Source of the DNA: Synechococcus sp. SynAce01
GTDB lineage: Bacteria; Cyanobacteriota; Cyanobacteriia; PCC-6307; Cyanobiaceae
Direction of reading: 5' to 3'
DNA: 64,000 nucleotides
NCBI RefSeq assembly: GCF_001885215.1
Contig: NZ_CP018091.1
Coordinates: forward strand, 62,001-126,000
Of the stretch, positions 33,160 to 42,592 are shown in pieces. Both the position numbers and the translations under genes were made by a program. A model generated the notes under the pieces. That model saw only the letters and a list, made by a program, of their open reading frames with translations. It had not been told where the DNA came from and made no database searches. How positions within the stretch are numbered: the stretch's first letter is position 1; each line of letters begins with the position of its first letter.

Positions 33160-34116
33160 TCAGAAGATAGTTGCGTCGTCGCTGGCAGGGGCTCCCACCC
33201 TCCGGGGCCACAGAACCCCACTGCTCGGCCGCGGCGAACCCGTGCCAGCGCCTGAGCCATCACCACCACCGGGCTCGACCTCCTCGCCCTGCAGCTCCAA
33301 CAGCTCAATCGCCGCCTCTCGCATCAGAGCGTTCTGCCACAGCGCCGCCAGCGGCGTGTAGGCCGAGCTGCGCGGATCGCTCTGATCAGCCAACGCCACG
33401 CTGCTGACGGGCAGCGCGTAGAGCATCAGCCCAGAGCTGCGCTCACGCCAGCTGAAATCAGCAAACGAAGTCCAGCCAGGCGCCGTGGTCGGCAGGCTTC
33501 CCGCCGGCACACTCAGCCACCAATCCACACTGAAGCCACGGCCGAGCTGCAGCAAGCTCTGGCCACCCTCCAGCTCGATGCGGCCGTTGACATGCATCGC
33601 CCGCTCTGGATACAACGCCGGATCACTGCTCACCGGACCGATCCAGAGCGGCGCCGGCAAGCTCAGCAAAAAGGCATCCGGCACGTCCTGATAACCCAGC
33701 TGCCCAAAGGAGAGCACTTCAAGCCGTACTTCCGGCTGTAGCGCCACCCGGCTCACCAGCCGCTGCTGCAGCGCACGGGGGGCAGAGAGCTGCACACCAG
33801 GGCGCGCCAGCACAATCTTGCCCATCCGCCCCAGGCTGTTGGGCGCCATGCCCTGCAACTGCCGCAGGCAAACAGTCCAGAGGCCGCTTCCATCACGGGC
33901 CAGCAGGAACGTCCAGGGGTTCGGGTTCAAGTGGGTTCGCATCGGTGCCGCCGCCGCATCACCGCTGAACAGGAACCATTCCGCCCCAGGCATCGTGTCC
34001 TGCGCGAACAGCAGCAGCGACGCTCCAGGCTGCGCCTGCATCGCATCGCACTGCAACGCCGGATCAGAGCTCGGCCACGCAGATCCCAGCGTGACCATCG
34101 CCACTGAACGGATCAC
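33160..34116 (-). CDS. phage tail-associated protein
   Basis: The 318-residue product is beta-rich with many Trp and Pro residues. An N-terminal part (ASLLLFAQDTMPGAEWFLFS and a following TFLLARDGSGLWTVCLRQL) is also found, in damaged form, in the upstream gene region 34865-35661, so the two are paralogues. The C-terminal 50 residues are helical, then Gly/Ser-rich. It overlaps or abuts its neighbours on the minus strand and belongs to the tail cluster. Exact role unknown. Confidence 0.55.
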   Translation of the reverse strand: MIRSVAMVTLGSAWPSSDPALQCDAMQAQPGASLLLFAQDTMPGAEWFLFSGDAAAAPMRTHLNPNPWTFLLARDGSGLWTVCLRQLQGMAPNSLGRMGKIVLARPGVQLSAPRALQQRLVSRVALQPEVRLEVLSFGQLGYQDVPDAFLLSLPAPLWIGPVSSDPALYPERAMHVNGRIELEGGQSLLQLGRGFSVDWWLSVPAGSLPTTAPGWTSFADFSWRERSSGLMLYALPVSSVALADQSDPRSSAYTPLAALWQNALMREAAIELLELQGEEVEPGGGDGSGAGTGSPRPSSGVLWPRRVGAPASDDATIF

Positions 34117-34860
34117 TCAGTGAGCCGTAGCCGTCGTTGTTGCTGCCGTCGTTGTAAGCGAGCTGTGGCCGCCGTGATTGACGACCGACCAGTAGTCCTC
34201 AGCCGTGGTCGATTGCGTCCAGTACCAGATCCAGCTCTGCTCAGGCCCACCCAGTTGCAGCACCAGGCCGCGGCGCACTCCAGCGAGCGAACTGCTCGGT
34301 GCCGCAGGATCGCCAGCGGCGAGCCGCATTGGCTGGGGCCGCATTCACCACGGCGATGAAGGCGACAAGCCGCTCGATCAGCAGCGGAAACGGGTCAGTC
34401 GCTGCCAGGCCGCGCCAGTTCAGCGATGGCAGCAGCTGGATCCGCCGCCCTGCTCATGTCCCCACCATCCGGGGCCAGAGCACCCCTGCCTCTGGCCGGC
34501 TGCTGCCTCCAGGGCCACCGCCATCAGGGGGGTCCTGCAGTAGCTCCAGCATCCAGCGCGCTGCAGCGGATGGGCCATCGCCAATGCCGCTGGCACGTAG
34601 GCGCTTGGTTCGTGCCATTGAGCGGAAGAGGCGGGGCGTCATCGAACGCCGGCAGATTTGGCACCAGCAGCAGGTCCGTCATCCAGCCACCCAGCCGCCG
34701 TAGCCGCAAACGTCGTCCAGCCCGCAACCGCTGGCATGGCCGCCAGCTCAGCAAGGCCGATCTGCAGCCAGGTCATCTGGAACCAGGCCCGGCCGATCTG
34801 GAACAAACGCACGCCCTCAAGGTCGAGGGTGCGGAACTGCTGTCAGCCGCTGGGGTAGGC
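34117..34860 (-). pseudogene. phage tail protein, frameshifted
   Basis: Protein-like stretches occur in different frames on the minus strand: near 34700 (WMTDLLLVPNLPAFDDAP), near 34560 and the C-terminal part ending at 34117 (SWIWYWTQSTTAEDYWSVV then NHGGHSSL). None gives a full gene alone. Single-base shifts at GC runs are the likely cause, real or technical. Confidence 0.4.
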
Positions 34861-34864
34861 CCAT

Positions 34865-35661
34865 TCACCACCAGAAACCCGGCCCATCCAGAAGCGCAGC
34901 GGCAGGCTGCAGCTGTGGGCTCTCGCTCGCCGCACCGGTGCTGCTGCGCGTGTTGCTGGTCACAGCCACGCCGCGGGCCGCGTAACGGGCCAGGCGGAGA
35001 AGCCCGCGAGCGACTGCGTGCTCGAGCGCAGCGTCTCGTACTGCTGCTGCAGGTTGAGCAGGCAGCCCGATGGATTCTGGGCCGGAAACATCACGCACCA
35101 GCCGGCAGTGCCGGCCTGGCGGAAGAGCAGAAAGGTCCAGGGCCGCCATTCGCCGCACCGTTGGGTCGAACGGCACCACGCTCGAATCGGCATGGAACAG
35201 CCACCACTCCGCCCCGGCGTTGTGTCCTGCGCCCAGAGCAACACGCCAGGGGAGCAAGTGCTGGGGATCATCACGTTGCTGCCGCCGTTGCGGCAATCCA
35301 CCGCCGGATCAAGGGCGCTCACGTTCAGCAAGCTGCCGTAGCCGCCGTTGCCGCCGTCATCAAGCCAGTTGCGGGCACGACCCACCCGCAGCAGCGGTGT
35401 TTCCAGATCGCTGACCGGATGCACCCACTGCAGCACCCAGTCCTCGGTGGGGGTCTGCAGCCGCAGCACCATGCCTCGTTGGCTTCCCGTCGCATCGGTG
35501 TTGCGCTTGAGCACCGTCAGCTGGGCGTTCTCATTGCCCGGCGTGGCGTTCACCGTGGCGATGAAGGCCAGCAGCCGCGTAAGAACTGGGAGTAGGCGCG
35601 GTGCCGCCTGCGCTCTGCCAATCCAGCAGGGCGAGGTGCGCAGGCCACCACTGAGCGTCAT
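34865..35661 (-). pseudogene. phage tail protein paralogous to 33160-34116, frameshifted
   Basis: From ATG 35661 (overlapping the upstream stop) the product runs LPVLTRLLAFIATVNATPGN, then QRGMVLRLQTPTEDWVLQWV, DPAVDCRNGGSNVMIPSTCS and GVLLWAQDTTPG. The sequence then passes to another frame (AEWWLFHADSSVVPFDPTV) and again near 35140. The motif LLWAQDTTPGAEWWLFH matches LLFAQDTMPGAEWFLFS in the downstream gene. Confidence 0.5.
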
Positions 35662-35980
35662 GGCGGTGGGATGCGCACGGCCAGGTTGCCGCCGACTGTG
35701 ACAACAAACTGGCCCGGCGGAGCCGTGTCCACCTGGGATGTCCACAAGGGGGTCAGCAGGGCGCGGCAGAGAAAGTCAGCCGGCAGCACCAGGGCCGGCT
35801 CGATGATCACCGGCCCCTGATAAACGCATAGCTCGTCGAGTTCACCACCACCGGCCAGGCGAACGAGGTGCCGAGCATCGGCTGCCACAGCCACTGGGAG
35901 CCCAGGCGGATCAGTTGACGGAAACCCGGAGCTGCTGAGCGATCGGCGATCATCGTGCAGCCGTTCTGCAGATAGCTCAT
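35658..35980 (-). pseudogene. small phage tail protein, frameshifted
   Basis: ATG at 35980 begins MSYLQNGCTMIADRSAAPGF and continues about 45 residues. The conserved part then moves to the other frame (GELDELCVYQGPVIIEPALV, later PPGQFVVTVGGNLAVRI) ending at 35658. Adding or removing one base near 35845 joins them to about 107 residues. Start and stop overlaps with both neighbours support one gene. Confidence 0.5.
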
Positions 35981-35999
35981 CACCAGCCATTGCCCTCGC

Positions 36000-36850
36000 T
36001 CACTCTCGGGTGATCAGAAACAGCAGGTTCGATTGCGAGCTGCTGGCGCTGGCCATCGACAGGCCGAAATACTCCTGGCCTTCTGTCTCACCAGAGAAGA
36101 CAAAGTAGTCCTGCAAATGTGGAGGATTTGGCCCAGCTGTTGGGCTCAGCCTGTTACTGGCCAAGCTCGTATTACTGGTGATCAAGGCTGTAGCGCCAAA
36201 ACCATCGGTCGCCACGGCGGTGTCCACAACACCATGCACACCTCGCGAGCTATCGAGCGGGTCGTAATCGGCCAGCAGGCCGAACCAGACATCAAAACGG
36301 TTCTGCCGGTCGGGCACCGGACACAACGGCCCGCCGGCCAGCATCTGGGCCACCAAGCGCTGTGCTTGCTCTCGATCTGCAGCGTCCAGCCGCACCAAGC
36401 CGCGTCATCCGCCGGGCCATGCAGCACCGTGATCTGTTGCTGTGGGTAACGCCGTTCACCAGCGCCAGCCAGGCCTCCAGCAGCGCAGAGCGCGGCGGGC
36501 CAGATCGGGCCAGTCGAGCGTGCGCCAGCCGGTGGCAGGTAGGAAGGGTTGCGGCCATCAATCGGTGAGCACCACGGCCTCGATGACAGCAGCGGGTTAG
36601 CGAACCGCTCTCCTCGATCCGCAGCCGCGCCAGCAAGCGCCTCTGCAGCGGCTGCTCGGCGTTGGAGTAACTGGTGCCTGGCGCCAGCAGCAATGCACCA
36701 CCGCCCAGCGACGGGAAGCGCAGGTCGGCCACCACACCGCTGCCGGCTCTGGATCCTGGTTAAGAGCCGCAGCAGGTCCGCCTGGAAGGCCGCCTCAGAG
36801 TTGTAGAGCGTGATCCAGCTCGCCAGATTCACGTTCACGCGCCGGATCAA
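36000..36850 (-). pseudogene. phage tail protein, multiply frameshifted
   Basis: The N-terminus (NVNLASWITLYNSEAAFQAD) starts near 36838-36850. The sequence continues in a second frame (VADLRFPSLGGGALLLAPGT then SYSNAEQPLQRRLLARLRIE), a third (QITVLHGPADDAAWCGWTLQ) and ends in the frame with RFDVWFGLLADYDPLDSSRG and DYFVFSGETEGQEYFGLSMA. Joined, this gives about 280 residues. It probably belongs to the tail; no family recognised. Confidence 0.5.
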
Positions 36851-36968
36851 GCATCAGAGCCCAGACCATCGAAGGCAACCGTCGTGGTCGCTGGGCCGAC
36901 CAGCAGCGGCACGATCACCTCCTGCAGCTCACGCGGGGCGTGTCGATCCGGGCGATCCAGGTGGGCAT
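36847..36968 (-). pseudogene. very small phage protein, one-base shift
   Basis: ATG at 36968 reads MPTWIARIDTPR; after one base is restored the frame continues ELQEVIVPLLVGPATTTVAF and DGLGSDA before TGA at 36847. Its start overlaps the stop of the preceding gene (ATGA), as elsewhere in this operon. Confidence 0.45.
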
Positions 36969-37095
36969 CAGGGGATCACCGCAATCTTGCGGATCGCCCG
37001 CGTCTGCTGGGCGAAGGTTTGCTGTTGGAACAGTTGCCGTAGTACCAGTCCTGCAGAATCACTTCTGTTGCTGAACTCTGCGTCGAGGTATTCAT
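36968..37095 (-). pseudogene. very small phage protein, one-base shift
   Basis: ATG at 37095 reads MNTSTQSSATEVILQDWYYG; the sequence then passes to a second frame (QTFAQQTRAIRKIAVIP) and stops at 36968. The ATG overlaps the stop of the collagen-like fibre gene. Confidence 0.45.
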
Positions 37096-38217
37096 CTGCC
37101 ATCGAAGAAAGCCTCAGCACCGCCTAGCTCGAAAGGATGAAAGCTGTACGGCAGGGCTTGAAATGGTGTAATTCGTCGTTGGCGGCACGGCATAAGCATT
37201 GGTGCCAAACTGATCATTATTGCCTTCATCACTGGTCGGCTTGAAACGCCGATACAGAATCTCCAGCTCATAGAGAGCCGGCACGTACCAATCGCTGAAA
37301 CCTGCGATCGTCAGTCCCCGCGCCCATTGATTGGCCGGATGACTCGCATTGTTGGCCGCCTCGCTATTGGCAAAGCCATCGAAGCTGCTGTCGGCTCCGC
37401 TGCTCGCCGTGTTCGAGGTCTTGGTCTGCTGGCTGCTCATCCCCGCCGCCTTTGGCGCAATGATCAGCGCATGGGTGGCCACGCCGTTGGCGCTCTGGGA
37501 GATCAGGCCGCCGTAATAGCCACCCTGATAGGAAGAGCCAATCGAGGGAAGATCGCCCACCGGCACACCGCTGGGGGCAGCACCAAGCTGGTACACCTCT
37601 CCAGTGAAGGTGTCGAGATACAGATCACCAGGGATCGAGCCCGCAATTTGAGCCAGCGGCGGGCCTGTGCCCACAAACCAGCCCGTGCCGCGGCTGCCAG
37701 CGCTGCCAGCGGCGCCAGGCACTCCCGGCACGCCCTGGATGCCCTGCTGGCCAGCAGCGCCAGCTGGGCCAACGACGCCAACACCCGCCGGTCCAGTCGG
37801 TCCCGCAGGGCCAGCTGCTCCCGCAGGGCCTGCAGGGCCCTGGATCGCGCCTGCATTGATCCAGGTGACCAGCGCTGCATCCCAGACGTAGAGCGTGTCG
37901 CCCTCGTCCTGAACGATGTAGGCATCGCCCTGCTGCCGGTTTGCGGTTGGCAGAGCCGAGAAGGTAGGGACTGAACCCTTGAGGTTGATCCCCGTTCCCG
38001 CCGGGCCCTGGGGCCCCGCAGGTCCGCCCGGTCCCGCAGGGCCCGCAGGCCCCGCTGGGCCAGTCCCGCCCGGGCTGCCCGGCCCGCCAGCCACGCCCGG
38101 CACGCCCTGCGGGCCGGCAGGTCCAACCCCGCCCGGGCTGCCAGCCGCACCAGCACTTCCGGGTAAACCCGGCACGCCCTGCGGGCCGCGGATCGAGCCG
38201 GTGTTCGTCCAGGCCAT
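37092..38217 (-). CDS. collagen-like phage tail fibre protein (C-terminal frameshift)
   Basis: After a short N-terminus (MAWTNTGSIRG) there are two blocks of Gly-x-y repeats (about residues 12-65 and 115-165), separated by a spacer with a DTLYVWDAALVTWINAG-type unit. A third domain follows, with LTIAGFSDWYVPALYELEIL, as in DUF1566/Lcl proteins found on phage fibres. Near 37130 the expected end (ALPYSFHPFELGGAEAFFDG) lies in the next frame and stops at 37092. Collagen-like fibres form trimers and bind the host surface. Confidence 0.72.
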
Positions 38218-38239
38218 CAAGCGAGAAGCGGTCTGCCTC

Positions 38240-38249
38240 CTATTGCCAG
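38240..38249 (-). promoter_or_regulatory. CTGGCAATAG decamer upstream of the fibre gene
   Basis: Exact copy, 22 bases before the ATG at 38217 and directly followed by GAGG that may serve as a ribosome binding site. Confidence 0.35.
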
Positions 38250-38261
38250 ACGCTCACGCAC

Positions 38262-39212
38262 TCAGCGGTCGCTCTCGCAATACAACCGCTGCATCCGAAT
38301 GTTCCGGGCTACTGCATTGATCGTCTGCAGCTGGAAGCCAGCACGCATGTAAATGGTGCCAGCAGGCAGTTTCAAGGTCTGGGAGCCTTCGGCTATCTGA
38401 CCTGTGGTGAGATCGGCGATCGACCAGAACACCTCCGTGGTGTGGGGTGGTGCAAACACCCTGAAATCAATGGCACGTTGCGGCAGAAACTCAAGTCCCG
38501 TGTCCTGCAGTTGCAACAAGGTGTTGTTCTTGCTGGCGAACTGCCAGTTGCCATCTTGAGCACCAAGTTCTGAATGGCGGCGAAAGAAGCCGCAGTAGTG
38601 CCCAGACGGATTGTCAGAAGCAACAGAAGCCGACATCACCTGATTGGTCAGGCCACAGAACAGGCGGGTGCCGACGCCGGGACCGCCGCTGTCGTAACTG
38701 GCATCAGGAAAGCCAAGCCGCGCCGCATAGAAAAAGCCAGCCGCGCCAGAACCGTTGCCGCGCGTCCAGATCGTGTCACGGCCACCCGTTCCAGCCGTCA
38801 CATTCGCCGTCGCCGCTGTGGCGAAGCTCGACATCCACCCGTAGGGCGCGGTCGACGCCGGGTGGCCGATGGTGCCCACGGAGGTCACAGCACCTCCGAT
38901 CGCTGAGAGCGAGGTCGTCTGGTTCGGTGACACCAGCCAGAGATTGTTCTCGAAGAGCGCCGGCTGCAGCACCGTGCGCAAGCCCGAAGGCCCCAACTGG
39001 TTGAGCAGCATCCGGCCGGAGAGCTTGGCGCTGTAAGTGCGCAGGAGACCATCGGCTGGAGCCGATGGCTCGCTGGCTTGATCGTTGAAATCGAGCCACT
39101 GCAACGGCTCGCTGCCCGAGCCACCACCTGGGCCGGGTGGCCCAGCAGGCCCCGCAGGCCCCGCAGGCCCTGCTGGGCCCTGGATCGATTCACCCGTGGG
39201 ATTCCAGCTCAT
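38262..39212 (-). CDS. phage tail fibre/receptor-binding protein with collagen-like N-terminus
   Basis: The 316-residue protein begins MSWNPTGESIQ and then seven or so Gly-Pro-Ala repeats. The rest is beta-rich: a domain with LQWLDFNDQASEPSAPADGL and a C-terminal lectin-like part with many aromatic residues (GAAGFFYAARLGFPDASYDS, FWSIADLTTGQIAEGSQTL). It lies between two other fibre genes, four bases after the stop of the gene above. A host-binding role is inference from the fold pattern and the collagen stalk. Confidence 0.65.
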   Translation of the reverse strand: MSWNPTGESIQGPAGPAGPAGPAGPPGPGGGSGSEPLQWLDFNDQASEPSAPADGLLRTYSAKLSGRMLLNQLGPSGLRTVLQPALFENNLWLVSPNQTTSLSAIGGAVTSVGTIGHPASTAPYGWMSSFATAATANVTAGTGGRDTIWTRGNGSGAAGFFYAARLGFPDASYDSGGPGVGTRLFCGLTNQVMSASVASDNPSGHYCGFFRRHSELGAQDGNWQFASKNNTLLQLQDTGLEFLPQRAIDFRVFAPPHTTEVFWSIADLTTGQIAEGSQTLKLPAGTIYMRAGFQLQTINAVARNIRMQRLYCESDR

Positions 39213-39215
39213 CGC

Positions 39216-40019
39216 TCAAGCCACCAGCTCGAACACCAGGCCCGTCACACGGTCCAGGTAGAAATCACCCAGCGCCGGTGGCGGCTGGATCACCTCCATC
39301 CACTGCTGCGTCGGTGGCCCATCAGCCGAGTACCAGCGGGTGCCCCGGCTTGCTGCTCCGCTGCCGTACATCACCGTCAGGGCGGGCTTGCCATCCACAG
39401 GGCTCGGCAGCAGCCCCAGCCCGCCCTCGGGATGCAGCCGTAGCCGCCACAGCTCCGTGGCACTGCCGTTGTACGGCCGGCCGTCGAGGCCATCACCCGG
39501 CACCAGGGCCTGGGCGCCCGCCAGGCCGCCTCCACCACCGCCCTGGCCCGTGCCTTGGCCCATCAGGCCGATCACCACAGCCGGCGGCAGCGGGCAGCCC
39601 AGCAGCGCCACCTGCAGTGACGCCACATACAGCCCCATCGTCACCGTGACGAGCAGATCACTGCGCTCGGCGTAGACGTGGCGCAGCTTCGGGACATCAG
39701 GCCGCCCGATCGTCCATGGCACCAGCTCGGCCGTGCCATCACCCCAATCCACCTGCAGGTCCTGCATCGGCACGCCACGGGGATCCACGCTCAGCTCGAT
39801 CGCCGCGGTGCTCAGCTCCTCGTTCCAGCGCCGCGCCGAGGGCATCCACCACAACTCCAGCATCGCTGCCGGCACAGGCCCCAGGCGAAAGCCGATCTCC
39901 AGCCAGCGCCCCACCGCCTGGGGCAGCACCCATTCCTCACCGCCAGGGCAGCCCAGGGGCGGCAGCAACCGCAGACGGCCGTCGTCTCGCTCCGTCGCGG
40001 TGGGCAGCGGGTAGGGCAT
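39216..40019 (-). CDS. phage tail or baseplate protein
   Basis: From ATG 40019 the product has 267 residues (the frame extends to 40115, but that part runs through a terminator). It is beta-rich with EEWVLPQAVGRWLEIGFRLG, SVDPRGVPMQDLQVDWGDGT (a PKD-like strand), and a Gly-rich stretch (MGQGTGQGGGGGGLAG). The last 30 residues (LGDFYLDRVTGLVFEL) resemble the GDLYLDTFTGEVYQL unit of the collagen-like fibre. Function in the tail is inferred. Confidence 0.6.
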   Translation of the reverse strand: MPYPLPTATERDDGRLRLLPPLGCPGGEEWVLPQAVGRWLEIGFRLGPVPAAMLELWWMPSARRWNEELSTAAIELSVDPRGVPMQDLQVDWGDGTAELVPWTIGRPDVPKLRHVYAERSDLLVTVTMGLYVASLQVALLGCPLPPAVVIGLMGQGTGQGGGGGGLAGAQALVPGDGLDGRPYNGSATELWRLRLHPEGGLGLLPSPVDGKPALTVMYGSGAASRGTRWYSADGPPTQQWMEVIQPPPALGDFYLDRVTGLVFELVA

Positions 40020-40068
40020 GGCAGAGAGCCAGCGGCAAGGGGAGCTACCACCCTTTGCCAGACCAACA

Positions 40069-40098
40069 AAAAAGCCCGCCGCGATCAACGGCGGGCCG
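40069..40098 (-). terminator. Rho-independent terminator
   Basis: Read on the minus strand: GGCCCGCCG, loop TTGATCG, CGGCGGGC, then TTTTTT. It follows the stop of the gene at 40116 by about 20 bases and separates it from the tail gene starting at 40019. Confidence 0.8.
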
Positions 40099-40115
40099 GT
40101 AGGTCGCGGGCGCAT

Positions 40116-41066
40116 TCAGCCCAGTAAATCGCCAGGCACACCGCCGAGGCCATCAGCGAAAGCCGGATCAGGGGCCGTGGCGGCCTCCAGCTCCAGGCGC
40201 TGGGCCTCAGACACCATCTCCGCCTTGGTCATCGACTGATCCAGGGACACATCAAAGGCAGAGAAGCAGTGCTCGCTGATCTCCGCCTTGGTCATCGCCG
40301 CGAAGTCGATGATCAACAGCTCGGGCTCAGGCTGGGGCTGGGGATCAGGCACAACTGTGAACTCTTCAGCAGTCTTCGGGCCGACAGAAAGCATCACCGG
40401 CTCACTCTGGCCCACGCTGTTGACAAGAATCACCGGCAGCTGCATGGGCTCCTTGATCGTCTTGCAATCGAGGATGAGGCTGCATTCAATCTCGCTGCCG
40501 TAGGTGTAATTCGAGGCTGCAGATTGTGATGCGCCATTGATCAGCACATCGCCAGAAGCCTCAACGCCACTGCCCGTCACCGAAACCTTCACAGGCTTTC
40601 CTTTCGCCTGCAGGGGGGCTTCAGGCTTGAGCTGGGCAATCACCGGCAGGACAGGATCCGGTGGATCGGGGGGATCGGTCGGATCGGGGGGATCAGTCGG
40701 GTCAGTGCCGCCATCCTCGCCATCCGTCGAGATCGGCAGCACGGCCTGCCACTCCAGAGCCAGCCAGCCCTCCAGATGGCAGGGATGCACGAAACGGTCC
40801 GCCTCGCCTTCCTTGCGGATGCGCAGCATCCCCTCCGGCGTCTCCAGATACGGCGCACTTGCCGAGATCGGATTGCGCACCGTCGGATCAACCGGCTCCA
40901 TCCGGTCGCTGATCAGGTGGTCCAGGTCATCAGAGGGGGGCGCCAGCAGTTCAGGCCGGGCCGATACATCGCTCGCCTGCGGTGGCGCCCATGGCGAACC
41001 CGACACCACCGGCATCACCCGACGAGCACCTTCCTCAGCCTGCAGAAACGGTTCCTTTTTGGCCAT
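40116..41066 (-). CDS. phage structural protein with Ig-like and HeH-like parts
   Basis: The 316-residue protein has an N-terminal half with FVHPCHLEGWLALEWQAVLP, a Pro-Asp linker (DPTDPPDPTDPPDPPD), and an immunoglobulin-like beta region (QAKGKPVKVSVTGSGVEASG to MLSVGPK). The C-terminal end contains two short helical repeats (MTKAEISEHCFSAFDVSLDQ and MTKAEMVSEAQRLELEAA) like the HeH/LEM motif of virion proteins. It follows the 141-residue gene by eight bases and is closed by a terminator. It may be a head-decoration or head-tail protein. Confidence 0.6.
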   Translation of the reverse strand: MAKKEPFLQAEEGARRVMPVVSGSPWAPPQASDVSARPELLAPPSDDLDHLISDRMEPVDPTVRNPISASAPYLETPEGMLRIRKEGEADRFVHPCHLEGWLALEWQAVLPISTDGEDGGTDPTDPPDPTDPPDPPDPVLPVIAQLKPEAPLQAKGKPVKVSVTGSGVEASGDVLINGASQSAASNYTYGSEIECSLILDCKTIKEPMQLPVILVNSVGQSEPVMLSVGPKTAEEFTVVPDPQPQPEPELLIIDFAAMTKAEISEHCFSAFDVSLDQSMTKAEMVSEAQRLELEAATAPDPAFADGLGGVPGDLLG

Positions 41067-41074
41067 AGCAGCAC

Positions 41075-41500
41075 TCAGGCGTGGGTGAGACCGGCGTAGG
41101 CGCCAGCAGGGGTGCTCGGAGTCAGCGTGCAGCGGGCATAAACGAAGGCGTGCTCCTTCACGTTCGCCGCATCAGCAGGGGCCACCACCAGGGCACCGCC
41201 GCTGATCGTTGCTTCCACCTGGCCGCCGGCAGCCGGCACCGCCACCGACGCTGCCGTGACCCAGGTGCCGATCGTGCCGTCCTTCAGTTCAGGCGCCAGC
41301 TCCAGCAAAAATGTCACCGCAGCAGCAGCGCCCGGGTGCTGAGCAAGAAAGGTGAAGTGACCCGCTGCATCGAGCGGCGTGCTGATCTTCACCACCTCAG
41401 CACTCACGCGCACCCGCTCAAACGGATCGGTGGCGCTGTAGTTAATCCAGCCCACCAAGGTGGTAACCGCATCAATCAGTTTGTTGGCCATTGCAGCCAT
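41075..41500 (-). CDS. small phage head protein
   Basis: The product has 141 residues (MANKLIDA at 41491 is an alternative start). It begins with a helix (LIDAVTTLVGWINYSATDPF) and then is beta-rich (ATISGGALVVAPADAANVKE and FVYARCTLTPS). It lies between the coat gene and the Ig-like protein, the usual place for head-decoration or head-completion proteins. Family not certain. Confidence 0.6.
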   Translation of the reverse strand: MAAMANKLIDAVTTLVGWINYSATDPFERVRVSAEVVKISTPLDAAGHFTFLAQHPGAAAAVTFLLELAPELKDGTIGTWVTAASVAVPAAGGQVEATISGGALVVAPADAANVKEHAFVYARCTLTPSTPAGAYAGLTHA

Positions 41501-41563
41501 GGTCGTGTCCTCTTTGTCGAAGGTGGAAGAAAAAAGCGGGGGTTCAATGAGCAGGTTCAGCAG

Positions 41564-42472
41564 TCAGGTCACGACAGGGCTGATGTCGTACAGGCGAGCA
41601 ATGGCCCGGCCGTTGCACACCGCAAAACCGACGTACCAATCCACCCGGGTGCGGAACACCGGGGCGTCCTGCACTTCGCCGAAGTCCCGCACCGAGAGGC
41701 CGTAGCGGCCCTCGAACGGTCCCTGCAGGCCGGTCATCAGCTCATCGCCCAGGGCGCAGCAGTAGAAGCTGGTGGTGCCGCCGGCTTCATCGAAGCCCAG
41801 CACCTGGTTGCCGCTGGCGTCCTCATCCACCACGAGGATTTCGACGTCCTCAAACCAGTGCCGGCCATCCACCACCTGGTAGAGATCAGCGCTGAGCACC
41901 TGGCGGCTGGCGGTGCTGATCTGGCGGCGACCAGCCTTGCTGGTGATCAGCACCTTCTCGCCACCGTTGGCGTTCACCGAATCCACCAGCGATTCGAGCT
42001 TGGTGAGCTTCACCGAGCCGCCTTCGTTATCGATGGTCTGGGGAGCAGCAGGGGGGAGACGCTTGCTCAGCCCGTTGAAGGCACGTGGATCAAAGGTGGC
42101 ATCGCCGTTGATGATCGCCGCCTCCAGGGTGAGGCGCATCGAGCGCACCTTCTGCTCGGTCTGGCTGGCGCGGGACTCGGGGCCATTGAGGTCAACGATC
42201 GAGCGATCCACGTCGAGATCGCCACCGAAGAGGTGCACGAACTCCGAATCGTTCTCGACGGCGCCGTAATCCCTGCGGTAGCCCTCATTGACAGCGCGGA
42301 AGCCAACGCGAGGCAGCTTCACCTCTTTGGCGAATTGCAAGGCACCACCAGCAAGGTTGCGCCAAGTCATGCGGCGAAGCAGTTCACCTTCAACGAAGGT
42401 CTTGGTGACCGCCAGGCGGTCAACCCTCGTCTCATGCTTCATCGCCTCGATCAAGGTGAGGCCCATGGTCAC
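41564..42472 (-). CDS. phage major coat protein
   Basis: The protein has 302 residues; ATG at 42466 is also possible. Typical coat elements are TFVEGELLRRMTWRNLAGGA, FGGDLDVDRSIVDLNGPESR, GDATFDPRAFNGLSKRLP, TSKAGRRQISTASRQVLSAD and a C-terminal VDWYVGFAVCNGRAIARLYD. The last segment is the common end of HK97-fold coat proteins of the P22-like cyanophage kind. No break was seen. A decamer shared with other virion genes lies 32-41 bases upstream. Confidence 0.78.
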   Translation of the reverse strand: MTMGLTLIEAMKHETRVDRLAVTKTFVEGELLRRMTWRNLAGGALQFAKEVKLPRVGFRAVNEGYRRDYGAVENDSEFVHLFGGDLDVDRSIVDLNGPESRASQTEQKVRSMRLTLEAAIINGDATFDPRAFNGLSKRLPPAAPQTIDNEGGSVKLTKLESLVDSVNANGGEKVLITSKAGRRQISTASRQVLSADLYQVVDGRHWFEDVEILVVDEDASGNQVLGFDEAGGTTSFYCCALGDELMTGLQGPFEGRYGLSVRDFGEVQDAPVFRTRVDWYVGFAVCNGRAIARLYDISPVVT

Positions 42473-42503
42473 TCCGGGGGTCTGGCCCCAGCAACGTCAC
42501 CAC

Positions 42504-42513
42504 CTATTGCCAG
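42504..42513 (-). promoter_or_regulatory. CTGGCAATAG decamer upstream of the coat gene
   Basis: Exact copy of the decamer seen at 1826, 5134 and 38240, 32 bases before the coat start. Confidence 0.35.
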
Positions 42514-42592
42514 CACCACCGCAGCTGATGGGATATGGGGGGCTGACGGGCTCTTGTGAGCCTGAGGCGGCGGCGGCGGGGTTCGTCACGAT

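Noticed and set aside
37679-38176. A CRISPR-like or tandem DNA repeat array
   Set aside because: The periodicity is nine bases and comes from Gly-x-y codons of the collagen-like fibre; there are no spacers.
40660-40710. Short direct repeats near 40.7 kb as an origin
   Set aside because: They encode the Pro-Asp linker of the structural protein at 40116-41066.
41081-42559. A 492-codon open frame on the plus strand
   Set aside because: It lies opposite the coat gene and its neighbour; the coat protein frame has clear family motifs, this one has none.
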